In this document: in pieces, positions 32,611-40,343 of the stretch
How the letters are laid out: each line of letters starts with the position of its first letter
Position numbering within the stretch: position 1 is the first letter of the stretch
Source of the DNA: an uncultured Candidatus Thioglobus sp.
Lineage (GTDB): Bacteria; Pseudomonadota; Gammaproteobacteria; PS1; Pseudothioglobaceae
Direction of reading: 5' to 3'
DNA: 40,343 nucleotides
Assembly: GCA_905614365.1 (NCBI GenBank)
Contig: CAJQSO010000001.1
Location: forward strand, 1 to 40,343
Translations under genes and position numbers: made by a program
Notes under the pieces: model-generated
Databases searched by the model: none
What the model was told of the DNA's origin: nothing
The model's input: only the letters and a program-made list of their open reading frames with translations

Positions 32611-33696
32611 GTGTTTCTAGAAATATTAAGCTTCCTTTCCTCTCTTGATACTGGCTTTAATGTTCTAAGCTATCTAACTGTAAGAGCTGTATTTGCAATG
32701 ATGACTGCCCTTCTGATTACACTAGTTCTTGGAAAGTGGATTATTTCAAAACTACAGCATTATCAAATTGGTCAAGTTATTCGTGAGGATGGTCCAGAAA
32801 CGCACCTAGAAAAGCAAGGAACGCCAACTATGGGAGGAGTGCTTATACTTTTTGCTTTTTTTATCAGTATTCTAATCTGGGGAGACTGGGATAACCCCTT
32901 CCTCTGGATAGTAATTGTTACAGCCCTTCTATTTAGTTCAATTGGCTTTATCGATGACTATCTAAAAATTAAAAAGCAAAACTCAGATGGTCTCAGTCGA
33001 AGACAAAAAATTGCAGCACAGTCAATTAGCGCAATATTAATTTGTTTATGGCTACTTAGCTTAAATTCTAAAACAATTGGCGCAGAGCTATTAATTCCTT
33101 TCTTTAAAGACCTTATTATTCCGCTTAATGCAATAGCCTTTTTGATTGTTGGCTGGTTTGCACTTGTTGGAAGCTCTAATTCTGTAAATCTTACAGACGG
33201 CTTAGATGGCTTAGCAATCATGCCTGTTATTTTAATCAGTGGTGCGCTTGCAGTTTTTGCCTATATTGGGGGAAATTATAATTTCTCGGGTTATCTTAAT
33301 ATGCCATTCATGCCTGGAACAGGTGAAATATTCGTAATATGCGCAGCATTAGTAGGAGCTGGTTTTGGCTTTCTTTGGTTTAATACCTACCCAGCTGAAA
33401 TATTTATGGGTGACACTGGATCGCTATCTTTAGGCGCGATCTTAGGAGTTATCGCTATTATTGTTCACCAGGAGATATTATTAATTCTAATGGGCGGTAT
33501 ATTTGTTGCTGAGACCTTATCAGTAATTATTCAAATAGGCTACTTTAAACGAACTCAAAAAAGATTTTTTTTAATGGCTCCAATTCATCATCATTACGAA
33601 AAAAAGGGGCTTAAAGAGCCAAAAATAATTGTGAGGTTTTGGATAATTACTTTGATTTTGGTTCTAATTAGTTTAGCCAGCATAAAGATTCGATAA
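32611..33696 (+). CDS. mraY: Phospho-N-acetylmuramoyl-pentapeptide-transferase MraY
   Basis: A 361-residue polytopic enzyme forming lipid I from UDP-MurNAc-pentapeptide and undecaprenyl phosphate. It uses a GTG start (32611), with AAGGA 12 bases earlier. Diagnostic blocks: [16 protein letters not shown] (catalytic aspartates), [21 protein letters not shown] and the HHHYE histidines near the end; ten membrane segments are expected. In most bacteria mraY sits in the dcw division cluster between murF and murD; here it is alone between a foldase and dcd. Confidence 0.96.
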   Translation: MFLEILSFLSSLDTGFNVLSYLTVRAVFAMMTALLITLVLGKWIISKLQHYQIGQVIREDGPETHLEKQGTPTMGGVLILFAFFISILIWGDWDNPFLWIVIVTALLFSSIGFIDDYLKIKKQNSDGLSRRQKIAAQSISAILICLWLLSLNSKTIGAELLIPFFKDLIIPLNAIAFLIVGWFALVGSSNSVNLTDGLDGLAIMPVILISGALAVFAYIGGNYNFSGYLNMPFMPGTGEIFVICAALVGAGFGFLWFNTYPAEIFMGDTGSLSLGAILGVIAIIVHQEILLILMGGIFVAETLSVIIQIGYFKRTQKRFFLMAPIHHHYEKKGLKEPKIIVRFWIITLILVLISLASIKIR

Positions 33697-33730
33697 TGTT
33701 GATTGTTTACGCACTGTAAAATACCGAGTC

Positions 33731-34297
33731 ATGAGTATAAAATCAGACAATTGGATTCGTAAAATGTCTCTAGAAAATGGAATGATTCATCCATTTGAGC
33801 CAAAACAAGTTCGACAATCAAATAATCAAAAGATTGTATCTTATGGGACCTCTAGCTATGGCTATGACGTGCGATGCTCAACAGAATTTAAAATATTTAC
33901 TAATATTAATCATAATATTGTTGACCCTAAAAACTTTAATGCCAAAAGCTTTGTTGAGATTGACTCAGATGAATGCATTATTCCTCCAAATTCTTTTGCG
34001 CTTGCAAGAACAGTTGAGTATTTCAAAATTCCTCGCTCGACGCTCGTTATTTGTCTTGGAAAATCAACTTACGCTAGATGCGGCATTATTGTTAATGTCA
34101 CTCCACTTGAACCAGAATGGGAAGGACATGTAACGTTAGAATTTTCTAATACGACCCCTTTACCAGCAAAAATATATGCCAATGAAGGTGTTGCTCAGAT
34201 GCTCTTTTTTGAGTCTGATGAGGTTTGCGAAACTTCTTATAAAGATAGAGATGGTAAATATCAAGGCCAGACTGGCGTAACCCTGCCAAAGGCTTAG
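33731..34297 (+). CDS. dcd: dCTP deaminase
   Basis: A 188-residue trimeric enzyme deaminating dCTP to dUTP for thymidylate synthesis. Family blocks: [49 protein letters not shown] and the catalytic glutamate in HVTLEFSN, ending [13 protein letters not shown]. Length matches proteobacterial Dcd. It is 34 bases after mraY and 5 bases before prfC on the same strand. Confidence 0.96.
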   Translation: MSIKSDNWIRKMSLENGMIHPFEPKQVRQSNNQKIVSYGTSSYGYDVRCSTEFKIFTNINHNIVDPKNFNAKSFVEIDSDECIIPPNSFALARTVEYFKIPRSTLVICLGKSTYARCGIIVNVTPLEPEWEGHVTLEFSNTTPLPAKIYANEGVAQMLFFESDEVCETSYKDRDGKYQGQTGVTLPKA

Positions 34298-34302
34298 GCA
34301 TT

Positions 34303-35871
34303 ATGTCTGAAACCTCTAAACGTCGTACTTTTGCGATCATTTCTCATCCTGATGCTGGCAAGACAACAGTCACTGAAAAGCTGTTGCTTTATGGTGGTGC
34401 TATTAAAACTGCAGGAAGCGTAAAAGCGAGAAAAGCAGATAGTCATGCAACAAGCGACTGGATGGAAATGGAGAAGGAAAGAGGCATCTCTATAACTTCA
34501 TCTGTGATGCAGTTCCCTTACGATAATCATGTTATCAATTTGCTAGATACTCCAGGTCATGAAGACTTCTCTGAAGACACTTACCGTACACTAACAGCTG
34601 TAGATTCTGCATTGATGGTTATTGATGTCGCCAAAGGTGTTGAGCAAAGAACGATTAAACTAATGGAAGTATGCAGACTTCGTGATACTCCAATCATAAC
34701 CTTTATCAACAAGATGGACCGAGAAGGACGCGAGCCTATTGATCTGCTTGATGAGGTTGAATCTGTTCTAAATATTGAATGCTCACCAATCACATGGCCA
34801 ATTGGAATGGGTAAAGGGTTTAAAGGCGTTTTTCACTTGCTTGAAAATAAAGTTTATTTATTTGAAAGTGGTAAAAATGCAAATATAGGTGACAACACAA
34901 TCATCGAAGGAATTGATAATCCTCAGCTTGATGAAATTTTGGGTGAAGATTTTGCAAAAGAAGCTCGAGAAGAAATTGAACTTATTAGCGGAACGACTAA
35001 CCCTTTTAATATAAATGATTTTCTCGAAGGTAAGCAGACGCCCGTATTTTTTGGGTCAGCGATCAACAATTTTGGTATTGAAAACTTGCTAGATGGATTT
35101 ATTAAATATGCTCCAATACCTCAAAGCAGGCAATCTGATACTAGAAAAGTGCTTCCTGAAGAGGCAAAACTAACTGGATTTATCTTTAAAATCCAAGCAA
35201 ATATGGACCCTAAGCATCATGATAGATTAGCCTTTATGCGCATTGTTAGCGGTGAATATCAAAAAGGAATGAAGGTTCTTCAAGTTCCAACAGGTAAGCA
35301 AATAAAAATTGCAAATGCTGTTACCTTTATGTCTCGTGAAAGAAGCTCAACTGAAGTCGCTTATGCTGGAGATGTCATAGGAATTCATAATCATGGTGGG
35401 ATTAGTATTGGAGACACTTTCACTCAAGGCGAGAAGATTAATTTCCAAGGTATCCCTAACTTTGCTCCAGAACTTTTTAGAAGAGCTCAGCTTAAAGATC
35501 CGCTCAAAGCTAAGGCACTGCAAAAAGGGCTTGATCAGCTTTCAGAAGAAGGAGCAACTCAAGTATTCAGGCCAATTTCTAACAGTTCGCAAATTTTAGG
35601 AGCTGTCGGTATTCTGCAATTTGACGTCGTAGCGCATAGACTCAAATATGAATACGGTGTTGATTGTCAATTCGAAACGATAAATGTAGCAACAGCAAGA
35701 TGGGTTACAGGATTGGATAAAGATATCGACCAACTCAAGATAAAAGCTGGGAATAACGTAGCAATTGATAGCGCTGGAATGCTTTCTTACTTAGCTCCAA
35801 GTATGGTCAATCTTCAGCTTACAATCGAGCGCCACCCAGATTTAACCTTTAGCTCTACAAGAGAACATTGA
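34303..35871 (+). CDS. prfC: Peptide chain release factor 3
   Basis: A 522-residue translational GTPase that recycles RF1/RF2 after termination. G1 SHPDAGKTT, the switch region with RGISITSS, G3 [12 protein letters not shown]4 [10 protein letters not shown], and the RF3-specific C-terminal part (FQFDVV-type [17 protein letters not shown]) are all present. Length matches E. coli RF3 (529). The stop lies 4 bases from that of proV, tail to tail. Confidence 0.96.
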   Translation: MSETSKRRTFAIISHPDAGKTTVTEKLLLYGGAIKTAGSVKARKADSHATSDWMEMEKERGISITSSVMQFPYDNHVINLLDTPGHEDFSEDTYRTLTAVDSALMVIDVAKGVEQRTIKLMEVCRLRDTPIITFINKMDREGREPIDLLDEVESVLNIECSPITWPIGMGKGFKGVFHLLENKVYLFESGKNANIGDNTIIEGIDNPQLDEILGEDFAKEAREEIELISGTTNPFNINDFLEGKQTPVFFGSAINNFGIENLLDGFIKYAPIPQSRQSDTRKVLPEEAKLTGFIFKIQANMDPKHHDRLAFMRIVSGEYQKGMKVLQVPTGKQIKIANAVTFMSRERSSTEVAYAGDVIGIHNHGGISIGDTFTQGEKINFQGIPNFAPELFRRAQLKDPLKAKALQKGLDQLSEEGATQVFRPISNSSQILGAVGILQFDVVAHRLKYEYGVDCQFETINVATARWVTGLDKDIDQLKIKAGNNVAIDSAGMLSYLAPSMVNLQLTIERHPDLTFSSTREH

Positions 35872-35875
35872 TGCT

Positions 35876-36910
35876 TTAAGCTTCTAAAGGCTTAACAACT
35901 TCAGCAATATCTTTCTTATTTAAATAACCCACAACTGAGCCACTTGAATCTTGAACAATGCAACAGTCAGCATTTTCACGAAGCATTTCACATAAGGCAG
36001 AATCGACTGAATCCATCTCATCAACTGCTATTGTCATAGAGTCCTTTGATGGTTTAAGATCTGTCATTACAGATTTTGTTTGAAGTACATGAGAGCGATT
36101 TACTTTTTTCACAAAGTCTCTTACATAGTCATCGGCAGGCGTCATTAAAATTTCCTGCGTTGTGCCATGCTGAACCAATTCACCACCATTCAAAATAGCT
36201 ATACGATCACCAATCTTAAGCGCCTCATCAAGGTCATGAGTAATGAAAACAATTGTCTTGTGAAGCTCTTTTTGAAGCTCTAGAAGTAAATCTTGCATAT
36301 CACTTCGAATTAGAGGGTCAAGGGCACTAAAAGCCTCATCCATCATTAATATTTCAGTATCACAAGTTAAAGCTCTAGCCAATCCAACGCGCTGTTGCAT
36401 TCCACCAGAAAGTTGAGACGGGTAGCGATTCTCATAGCCAGATAATCCTACTCGGTCAATCCATTTTTTTGCTTTTTTAATAGCATCATCACCTTTAATG
36501 CCTTGTAAATGGATACCTAGGCAAACATTATCCATAATTGTTTTATGGGGCAGTAATGCAAAACTTTGAAAAACCATCGCTGTTTTTTGCTGTCTAAACT
36601 TACGAAGCTGTTCCATAGGCATTTTAATTACATCCTCACCACCAATCATAATAGAGCCAGCAGTAGGCTCAATAAGTCGATTAATGTGACGAATCAATGT
36701 GGACTTTCCAGAGCCAGAGAGACCCATAATAACTTCAATATTCTTATTTGCTAGATCAAGGTTAATATTACTCAACCCAAGGACATGTTGATGCTCCTTA
36801 AGAAGATCATCTTTTCCCATTCCGTTGTCAACATACTTTATGACAGAGTCTGCTTTAGGTCCAAAAATCTTAGTTAAATTTGAAATTTTGATTTTTATAT
36901 CTTGCGTCAT
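35876..36910 (-). CDS. proV: Glycine betaine/proline ABC transporter ATPase ProV
   Basis: A 344-residue ABC ATPase of the ProV/OpuA type. Walker [10 protein letters not shown] (63-71), Q loop MVFQSFALLPH, signature LSGGMQQRVGLARAL, Walker B ILMMDEAFSALDP and H loop ITHDLDEAL are intact. A C-terminal CBS-type region (about 280-340, VDSALCEMLRENADCC...GYLNKKDI) could sense ionic strength or nucleotide as in OpuA; it seems to hold one clear CBS motif. Starts within the proW stop (4-base overlap). Confidence 0.94.
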   Translation of the reverse strand: MTQDIKIKISNLTKIFGPKADSVIKYVDNGMGKDDLLKEHQHVLGLSNINLDLANKNIEVIMGLSGSGKSTLIRHINRLIEPTAGSIMIGGEDVIKMPMEQLRKFRQQKTAMVFQSFALLPHKTIMDNVCLGIHLQGIKGDDAIKKAKKWIDRVGLSGYENRYPSQLSGGMQQRVGLARALTCDTEILMMDEAFSALDPLIRSDMQDLLLELQKELHKTIVFITHDLDEALKIGDRIAILNGGELVQHGTTQEILMTPADDYVRDFVKKVNRSHVLQTKSVMTDLKPSKDSMTIAVDEMDSVDSALCEMLRENADCCIVQDSSGSVVGYLNKKDIAEVVKPLEA

Positions 36911-39075
36911 AGCACATCTCCAGAGCGGTGTTTTTGAATCCGAGTACCAAACGCTTGAGAAACTCTATCAAATATTACTGCTAGAGCAACAATTGCAAGT
37001 CCATTTAGAGTGCCCATTGACAAGTATTGGTTTTGAACAGCCTGAAGCACTGGAAGTCCAAGTCCTGCCACTCCAATCATTGAAGCAATAACAACCATCG
37101 CTAGTGCCATCATAATAGTCTGATTTATCCCAGCAAAAATATTTGGCAGAGCAAGTGGAATTTGTACCATAAATAATCGCTGCCTATACGTTGCACCAAA
37201 TGCATCTGCTGCCTCCATGGCTTCTTTATCAACTAACCGTATACCTAAATTTGTTAGTCTCACAATAGGCGGCATAGCGTAAATACAAACTGCAATTAAT
37301 CCAGGCACCTTACCAATACCTAACATCATAACAACAGGTATAAGATACACAAAGGGAGGAATTGTTTGCATAATATCCAGTACTGGAGTTATCCACGATT
37401 GGGCTCTTTCGGACTTTGACATCCATACTCCAAGTGGCATGCCTAAAGTCAAACATAGAAGAGTTGCAGCTGAAATCATTGTCACAGTTGATATCATGGG
37501 ATCCCACATATCAAGAAATCCAATTGCAAAGAATGCAAGCATAACTGAAATTGAGACCTTAATACTTCGTGCGCCAAGCCAAGCCAGAATACCTGCTACC
37601 GCAAGAAAAACTGGCCATGGTGTAGACAATAATAATCTTTCCAACCAAACCAAAAAAAACATTAACGGATCAAAGAATGCTTCAATGTTGCTCCCAAACT
37701 CTCTTGTAAAGTCTTTAAAGGCAGCATCAACACAGTTACGAGAGCTCATCATCACGTCACCTGGAATTGATATCACATTATTAACAAATAGAGTAAAGTC
37801 TGAAGTAGTTATTGATTCACCAACTCGTAAACTCATAGAGGAAAAATACTCTACTTGAGATTCTGGATCAACAGAAAGAATAGACCCCATGTTTGATTCT
37901 ATATTGTTAGAAAGAGCTTCAATTTTTATGCCAAGAGCCTCAGGATCTGTTGATCGAACTGATATATACTGCCTGTCAAGCCTTTCTACAGTTTTATCAA
38001 AACTAGCTACCGCTCTAAGTTTTATGTCACCATAATTACCAGTATCGTATCTGCCTGCTAATTCAATTACTTTTGCACTGAGCTCATTAGCTTTTGATGT
38101 TAGTGGCATTAGCACACTCTCAACTGTACTAACATTAGTTCTAATAGCAGCCTCCTTTACACCTCTAACAAGAGCCTCAGGATCATTTATTAAGGGCATT
38201 AAGTCAGATACAATTTCATTACTATTTACCATTTCTGTAACTTTGGCATGCGTTGAAATACTCAATGTATCTAGATTGAAAATCATATCCCTAACACCAG
38301 GAAAATTTTTATATATTGGCGCTGAAGCATTAACTTGCTCTCTTATTTGAGAAAGCTGATCTAAATGCAACTGAAGATTGGAGTTGGAGCTAAGGTAGTC
38401 TATATTAGCTTTTAATGTATAGATTTTTTCATTTAATAACGCTATTTGTGAGCCCATCTCATTTAAAAAAGCATCATTATATTGCTCTGCTTTATCTGCA
38501 AAGCCTTTTGAAAGTTCTTGAACTTTATCTGCAATATCCTGTGACTCAGCACTATTATTTAAATAACGAATATTTTCATCAATGGTCTTAAACAAAGATT
38601 CAAGTTCAGGAAATACTGAGACAACACCATCAGCCGAGCTGATTGAATCAACTCTATTGATGAGCTCATTAAGTGAGCCTCCATATGAGTCAATTAAAGA
38701 ATTTTCATTTGATTTATATTGACTCGAAAGTTCTTGAGTTTTAGTTTGAAGTGCTTGAGTAAGTAGCTGAACTTTTTCAAGTAGCTCTGCAGAATTACTG
38801 ACTTCAGTTAAGGGGTTAGAATCATTCGCTAACTCTTTTAGCGTTTTCGTTTTAGCCTCTGCTCGATCAGTAAGTTTTGCAAAGCTATCCGTTATTTTAA
38901 CCAACTGAGTGTAATCTGTAGCGCTTAGAGCCTGAGTTGTTAAATCATCAGCTCTTTTTGTCATTGCTTGAATGAAGTTTAAATCTTTACCAAGTATTCT
39001 TAAATCTGCAATTTCAGATGCTGGCGGAATACACTCTATTATTGACTGTTGTGGTATTGACCTAACTACTGCCAT
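36907..39075 (-). CDS. proW: ABC transporter permease ProW with very long N-terminal helical extension
   Basis: A 722-residue protein, against 354 for E. coli ProW. The last 255 residues (from about 468) are a standard ProW permease with about six membrane segments: LDIMQTIPPFVYLIPVVMML, the EAA-type coupling loop EAMEAADAFGATYRQRLF and VVIASMIGVAGLG. Residues 1 to about 435 are hydrophilic and predicted helical, coiled-coil-like (many L/K/E/N/S residues, no membrane segment, no signal peptide). A strong Shine-Dalgarno (AAAGGGAG) 6 bases before the ATG supports this start. In E. coli the much shorter N-tail is periplasmic; how so long a tail without a signal would be exported is unclear. Overlaps proV by 4 bases. 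Confidence 0.9.
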   Translation of the reverse strand: MAVVRSIPQQSIIECIPPASEIADLRILGKDLNFIQAMTKRADDLTTQALSATDYTQLVKITDSFAKLTDRAEAKTKTLKELANDSNPLTEVSNSAELLEKVQLLTQALQTKTQELSSQYKSNENSLIDSYGGSLNELINRVDSISSADGVVSVFPELESLFKTIDENIRYLNNSAESQDIADKVQELSKGFADKAEQYNDAFLNEMGSQIALLNEKIYTLKANIDYLSSNSNLQLHLDQLSQIREQVNASAPIYKNFPGVRDMIFNLDTLSISTHAKVTEMVNSNEIVSDLMPLINDPEALVRGVKEAAIRTNVSTVESVLMPLTSKANELSAKVIELAGRYDTGNYGDIKLRAVASFDKTVERLDRQYISVRSTDPEALGIKIEALSNNIESNMGSILSVDPESQVEYFSSMSLRVGESITTSDFTLFVNNVISIPGDVMMSSRNCVDAAFKDFTREFGSNIEAFFDPLMFFLVWLERLLLSTPWPVFLAVAGILAWLGARSIKVSISVMLAFFAIGFLDMWDPMISTVTMISAATLLCLTLGMPLGVWMSKSERAQSWITPVLDIMQTIPPFVYLIPVVMMLGIGKVPGLIAVCIYAMPPIVRLTNLGIRLVDKEAMEAADAFGATYRQRLFMVQIPLALPNIFAGINQTIMMALAMVVIASMIGVAGLGLPVLQAVQNQYLSMGTLNGLAIVALAVIFDRVSQAFGTRIQKHRSGDVL

Positions 39076-39187
39076 AGTAAACTCCCTTTAAACTCTTATA
39101 ATTTAAACATTTTTTTACTTGAAATTTATATTCAATTGAACTTAAAATTTATACAACCTGTAAAAAAATAAACCACTAAAAATATAA

Positions 39188-39230
39188 TTTTTATGATTAA
39201 AGACTAATGTTTATTCTTTAATCATAAAAA
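39188..39230. repeat. 16-bp perfect inverted repeat between proX and proW
   Basis: Arms 39188-39203 and 39215-39230, 11-base loop, AT-rich. It lies just downstream of the proX terminator-like hairpin (minus strand direction) and upstream of proW. Together they may stabilise the proX mRNA 3' end and limit read-through to proWV. Confidence 0.7.
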
Positions 39231-39260
39231 TTGCCCGTAATCATAAAATCTACGGGCAAT
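39230..39260 (-). terminator. Rho-independent terminator/attenuator after proX
   Basis: 10-bp perfect stem ATTGCCCGTA/TACGGGCAAT with an 11-base loop, followed on the minus strand by TTTTT. It is 55 bases past the proX stop, inside the transport operon, so it probably lowers proWV expression relative to the binding protein. Confidence 0.75.
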
Positions 39261-39314
39261 CAGTATTTGCTTGAAACTAGAATAACTTAATCGTTAACTA
39301 ATTTCTTTTAAGCC

Positions 39315-40313
39315 TTATAGAGAAGCTTCAACAGAGGCTGCAACATCAGCGCTAACCCAAGTTTTCCAGACATCTCCATGAGAAGACAAGAACTCAACAG
39401 AAGCGTCTGCTCCAGTTCCACCTGTATCTTCCATCCATACAAGCATTTGATTCATTACAGTTCCAGGCCATGTGCGAGCTTTGAAATACTTCATCGCATC
39501 TGATGGTCCGTTGTAATACATGTTATCACTAAGAATTGTATTAACACGAGAATTAATCCAAGAAGATGGCTCACAACCAGAACCAGCTTTAGCAACACAA
39601 TCATTCCAGTTATCATCACCAGCATAAGAGCCCATGTCGATAGCCTGCATGTCATATTTACCAACTAATGATGTAGGATTCCAGTAGTAACCGAACCAGT
39701 TATCCCCACTCTCTGATGCTTTTGCAATTGAACCGTCAAGTCCAGCAGCTGAACCTGGATCAATTAACTTCCAACCTTTAGCTTCCATATCATACGCTTC
39801 ATAAAGAGCTTGGTTTGATAGCTGACAACCCCAACCTGCAGGGCAACCATGGAATGCACCCATAGAAGGATCTTCTTTGTCTGGGAATAAATCTGGACGC
39901 GCTAGAATTGCTTCAGCTGAAGTCAACTCAGGATTTGCATCAAGCGTTGCAGGTAAAACCCACCAGCCTTCACCAAGACCTGACATTGGAGCTATATTGC
40001 CAATATGTAAACGTCCTGCACCAACAGCACTATCAACTAAATCAGCCATAGCGTTAGCCCAAATTTCTGGAGCAACGTCTGGCGAGCCAGTTTCATTCAT
40101 TGAAGTAAATGTAGGCATTGTTGAACCAGCAACTAACTCAATTTCACAGCCCATTGCTTCCAACATAGCCTTGTCAACATTTGCCATCAATGAAGCTGAA
40201 GACCAGTTCATATCTGCAATTGTTATTTTTCCACATGCAGCGTTTGCAGAAGTGCTAAGCAATAATGCTCCAGCAATAGCTCCAAATAGCTTAGTGGTAA
40301 ACTTAATATTCAT
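39315..40313 (-). CDS. proX: Glycine betaine/proline-type substrate-binding protein ProX
   Basis: A 332-residue periplasmic binding protein with a clear signal peptide (about residues 1-25, cleavage near ANAACGK). The mature protein fits the OpuAC family: ITIADMNWSSASLMANVDK, EGWWVLPATL, tryptophan-rich patches WFGYYWNPTSLVGKY that could form the aromatic box for a quaternary ammonium group, and VEFLSSHGDVWKTWV at the end. A good Shine-Dalgarno (AGGAG) precedes the ATG by 8 bases. Highly expressed binding protein is expected from the strong ribosome site and the downstream hairpins. Substrate (betaine, proline betaine, DMSP-like) cannot be decided from sequence. Confidence 0.92.
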   Translation of the reverse strand: MNIKFTTKLFGAIAGALLLSTSANAACGKITIADMNWSSASLMANVDKAMLEAMGCEIELVAGSTMPTFTSMNETGSPDVAPEIWANAMADLVDSAVGAGRLHIGNIAPMSGLGEGWWVLPATLDANPELTSAEAILARPDLFPDKEDPSMGAFHGCPAGWGCQLSNQALYEAYDMEAKGWKLIDPGSAAGLDGSIAKASESGDNWFGYYWNPTSLVGKYDMQAIDMGSYAGDDNWNDCVAKAGSGCEPSSWINSRVNTILSDNMYYNGPSDAMKYFKARTWPGTVMNQMLVWMEDTGGTGADASVEFLSSHGDVWKTWVSADVAASVEASL

Positions 40314-40343
40314 ATTTTTTTCTCCTAAGGATTGTTTGTAAAT

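Noticed and set aside
37439..37858. Open frame of 139 codons opposite proW
   Set aside because: Antisense to conserved permease sequence, no start signal, no recognisable motif.
39877..40341. Open frame of 154 codons opposite proX
   Set aside because: Antisense to the binding protein with its clear signal peptide; composition is a by-product of proX codons.

Overview
The window is chromosomal DNA of a low-GC gammaproteobacterium with small intergenic gaps. No phage, plasmid, CRISPR or rRNA genes are visible. Gene content (rluD-pgeF, nadD-rsfS-rlmH, ygfZ, epmB, NhaD, glycolate oxidase, ProXWV) and the AT-rich, compact style fit a marine, streamlined lineage such as the SUP05/Ca. Thioglobus group. 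That placement is an inference from general resemblance, not from a search.

Layout. 1-5162 (minus): 5' end of ileS, then a tight run transcribed ygfZ-nhaD-coaX-trpS-rluB. 5306-7113 (minus): an abundant-looking, low-complexity outer-membrane-type protein with a strong promoter and leader hairpin, and an orphan PuuD-like membrane protein; each has its own terminator. 7239-10742: a chalcone-isomerase-fold secreted protein, mutM, an S24/LexA-like protein that has lost its catalytic dyad, and the convergent rluD-pgeF pair. 10937-18717 is the accessory region: three consecutive TPR genes (two fused to sulfotransferase domains), APS kinase cysC, a degenerate and two intact tRNA-Glu genes, a fourth TPR gene with an unrecognised C-terminal domain, and tRNA-Ala. 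Two perfect 90-bp copies of tRNA-Glu flank that last TPR gene. 18801-25464 is housekeeping: MBL hydrolase, nadD-rsfS-rlmH, an ArsC-like protein, TlpA-like thioredoxin, epmB, uvrD, rhodanese. 25518-31225: rlmD and glcF-glcE-glcD (minus) diverge from a serine/alanine-glyoxylate aminotransferase. 31229-35871: ferredoxin, a periplasmic cyclophilin-FKBP fusion, mraY, dcd, prfC. 35876-40313 (minus): glycine betaine/proline-type ABC transporter proX-proW-proV with a very long N-terminal extension on ProW.

How the genes work together. GlcDEF plus the aminotransferase make a glycolate to glyoxylate to glycine salvage unit. CysC makes PAPS, the donor needed by the two adjacent TPR-sulfotransferases, so the accessory region looks like a sulfation cassette with unknown acceptor. 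ProXWV and NhaD fit osmotic and sodium homeostasis in seawater.

The strongest candidates for something undescribed are the TPR-sulfotransferase/CysC region with its tRNA-Glu duplications and the unknown CxxH/CxxC domain protein, the ProW with a roughly 430-residue helical extension, the compact GlcE, and the dyad-less S24 protein next to mutM.
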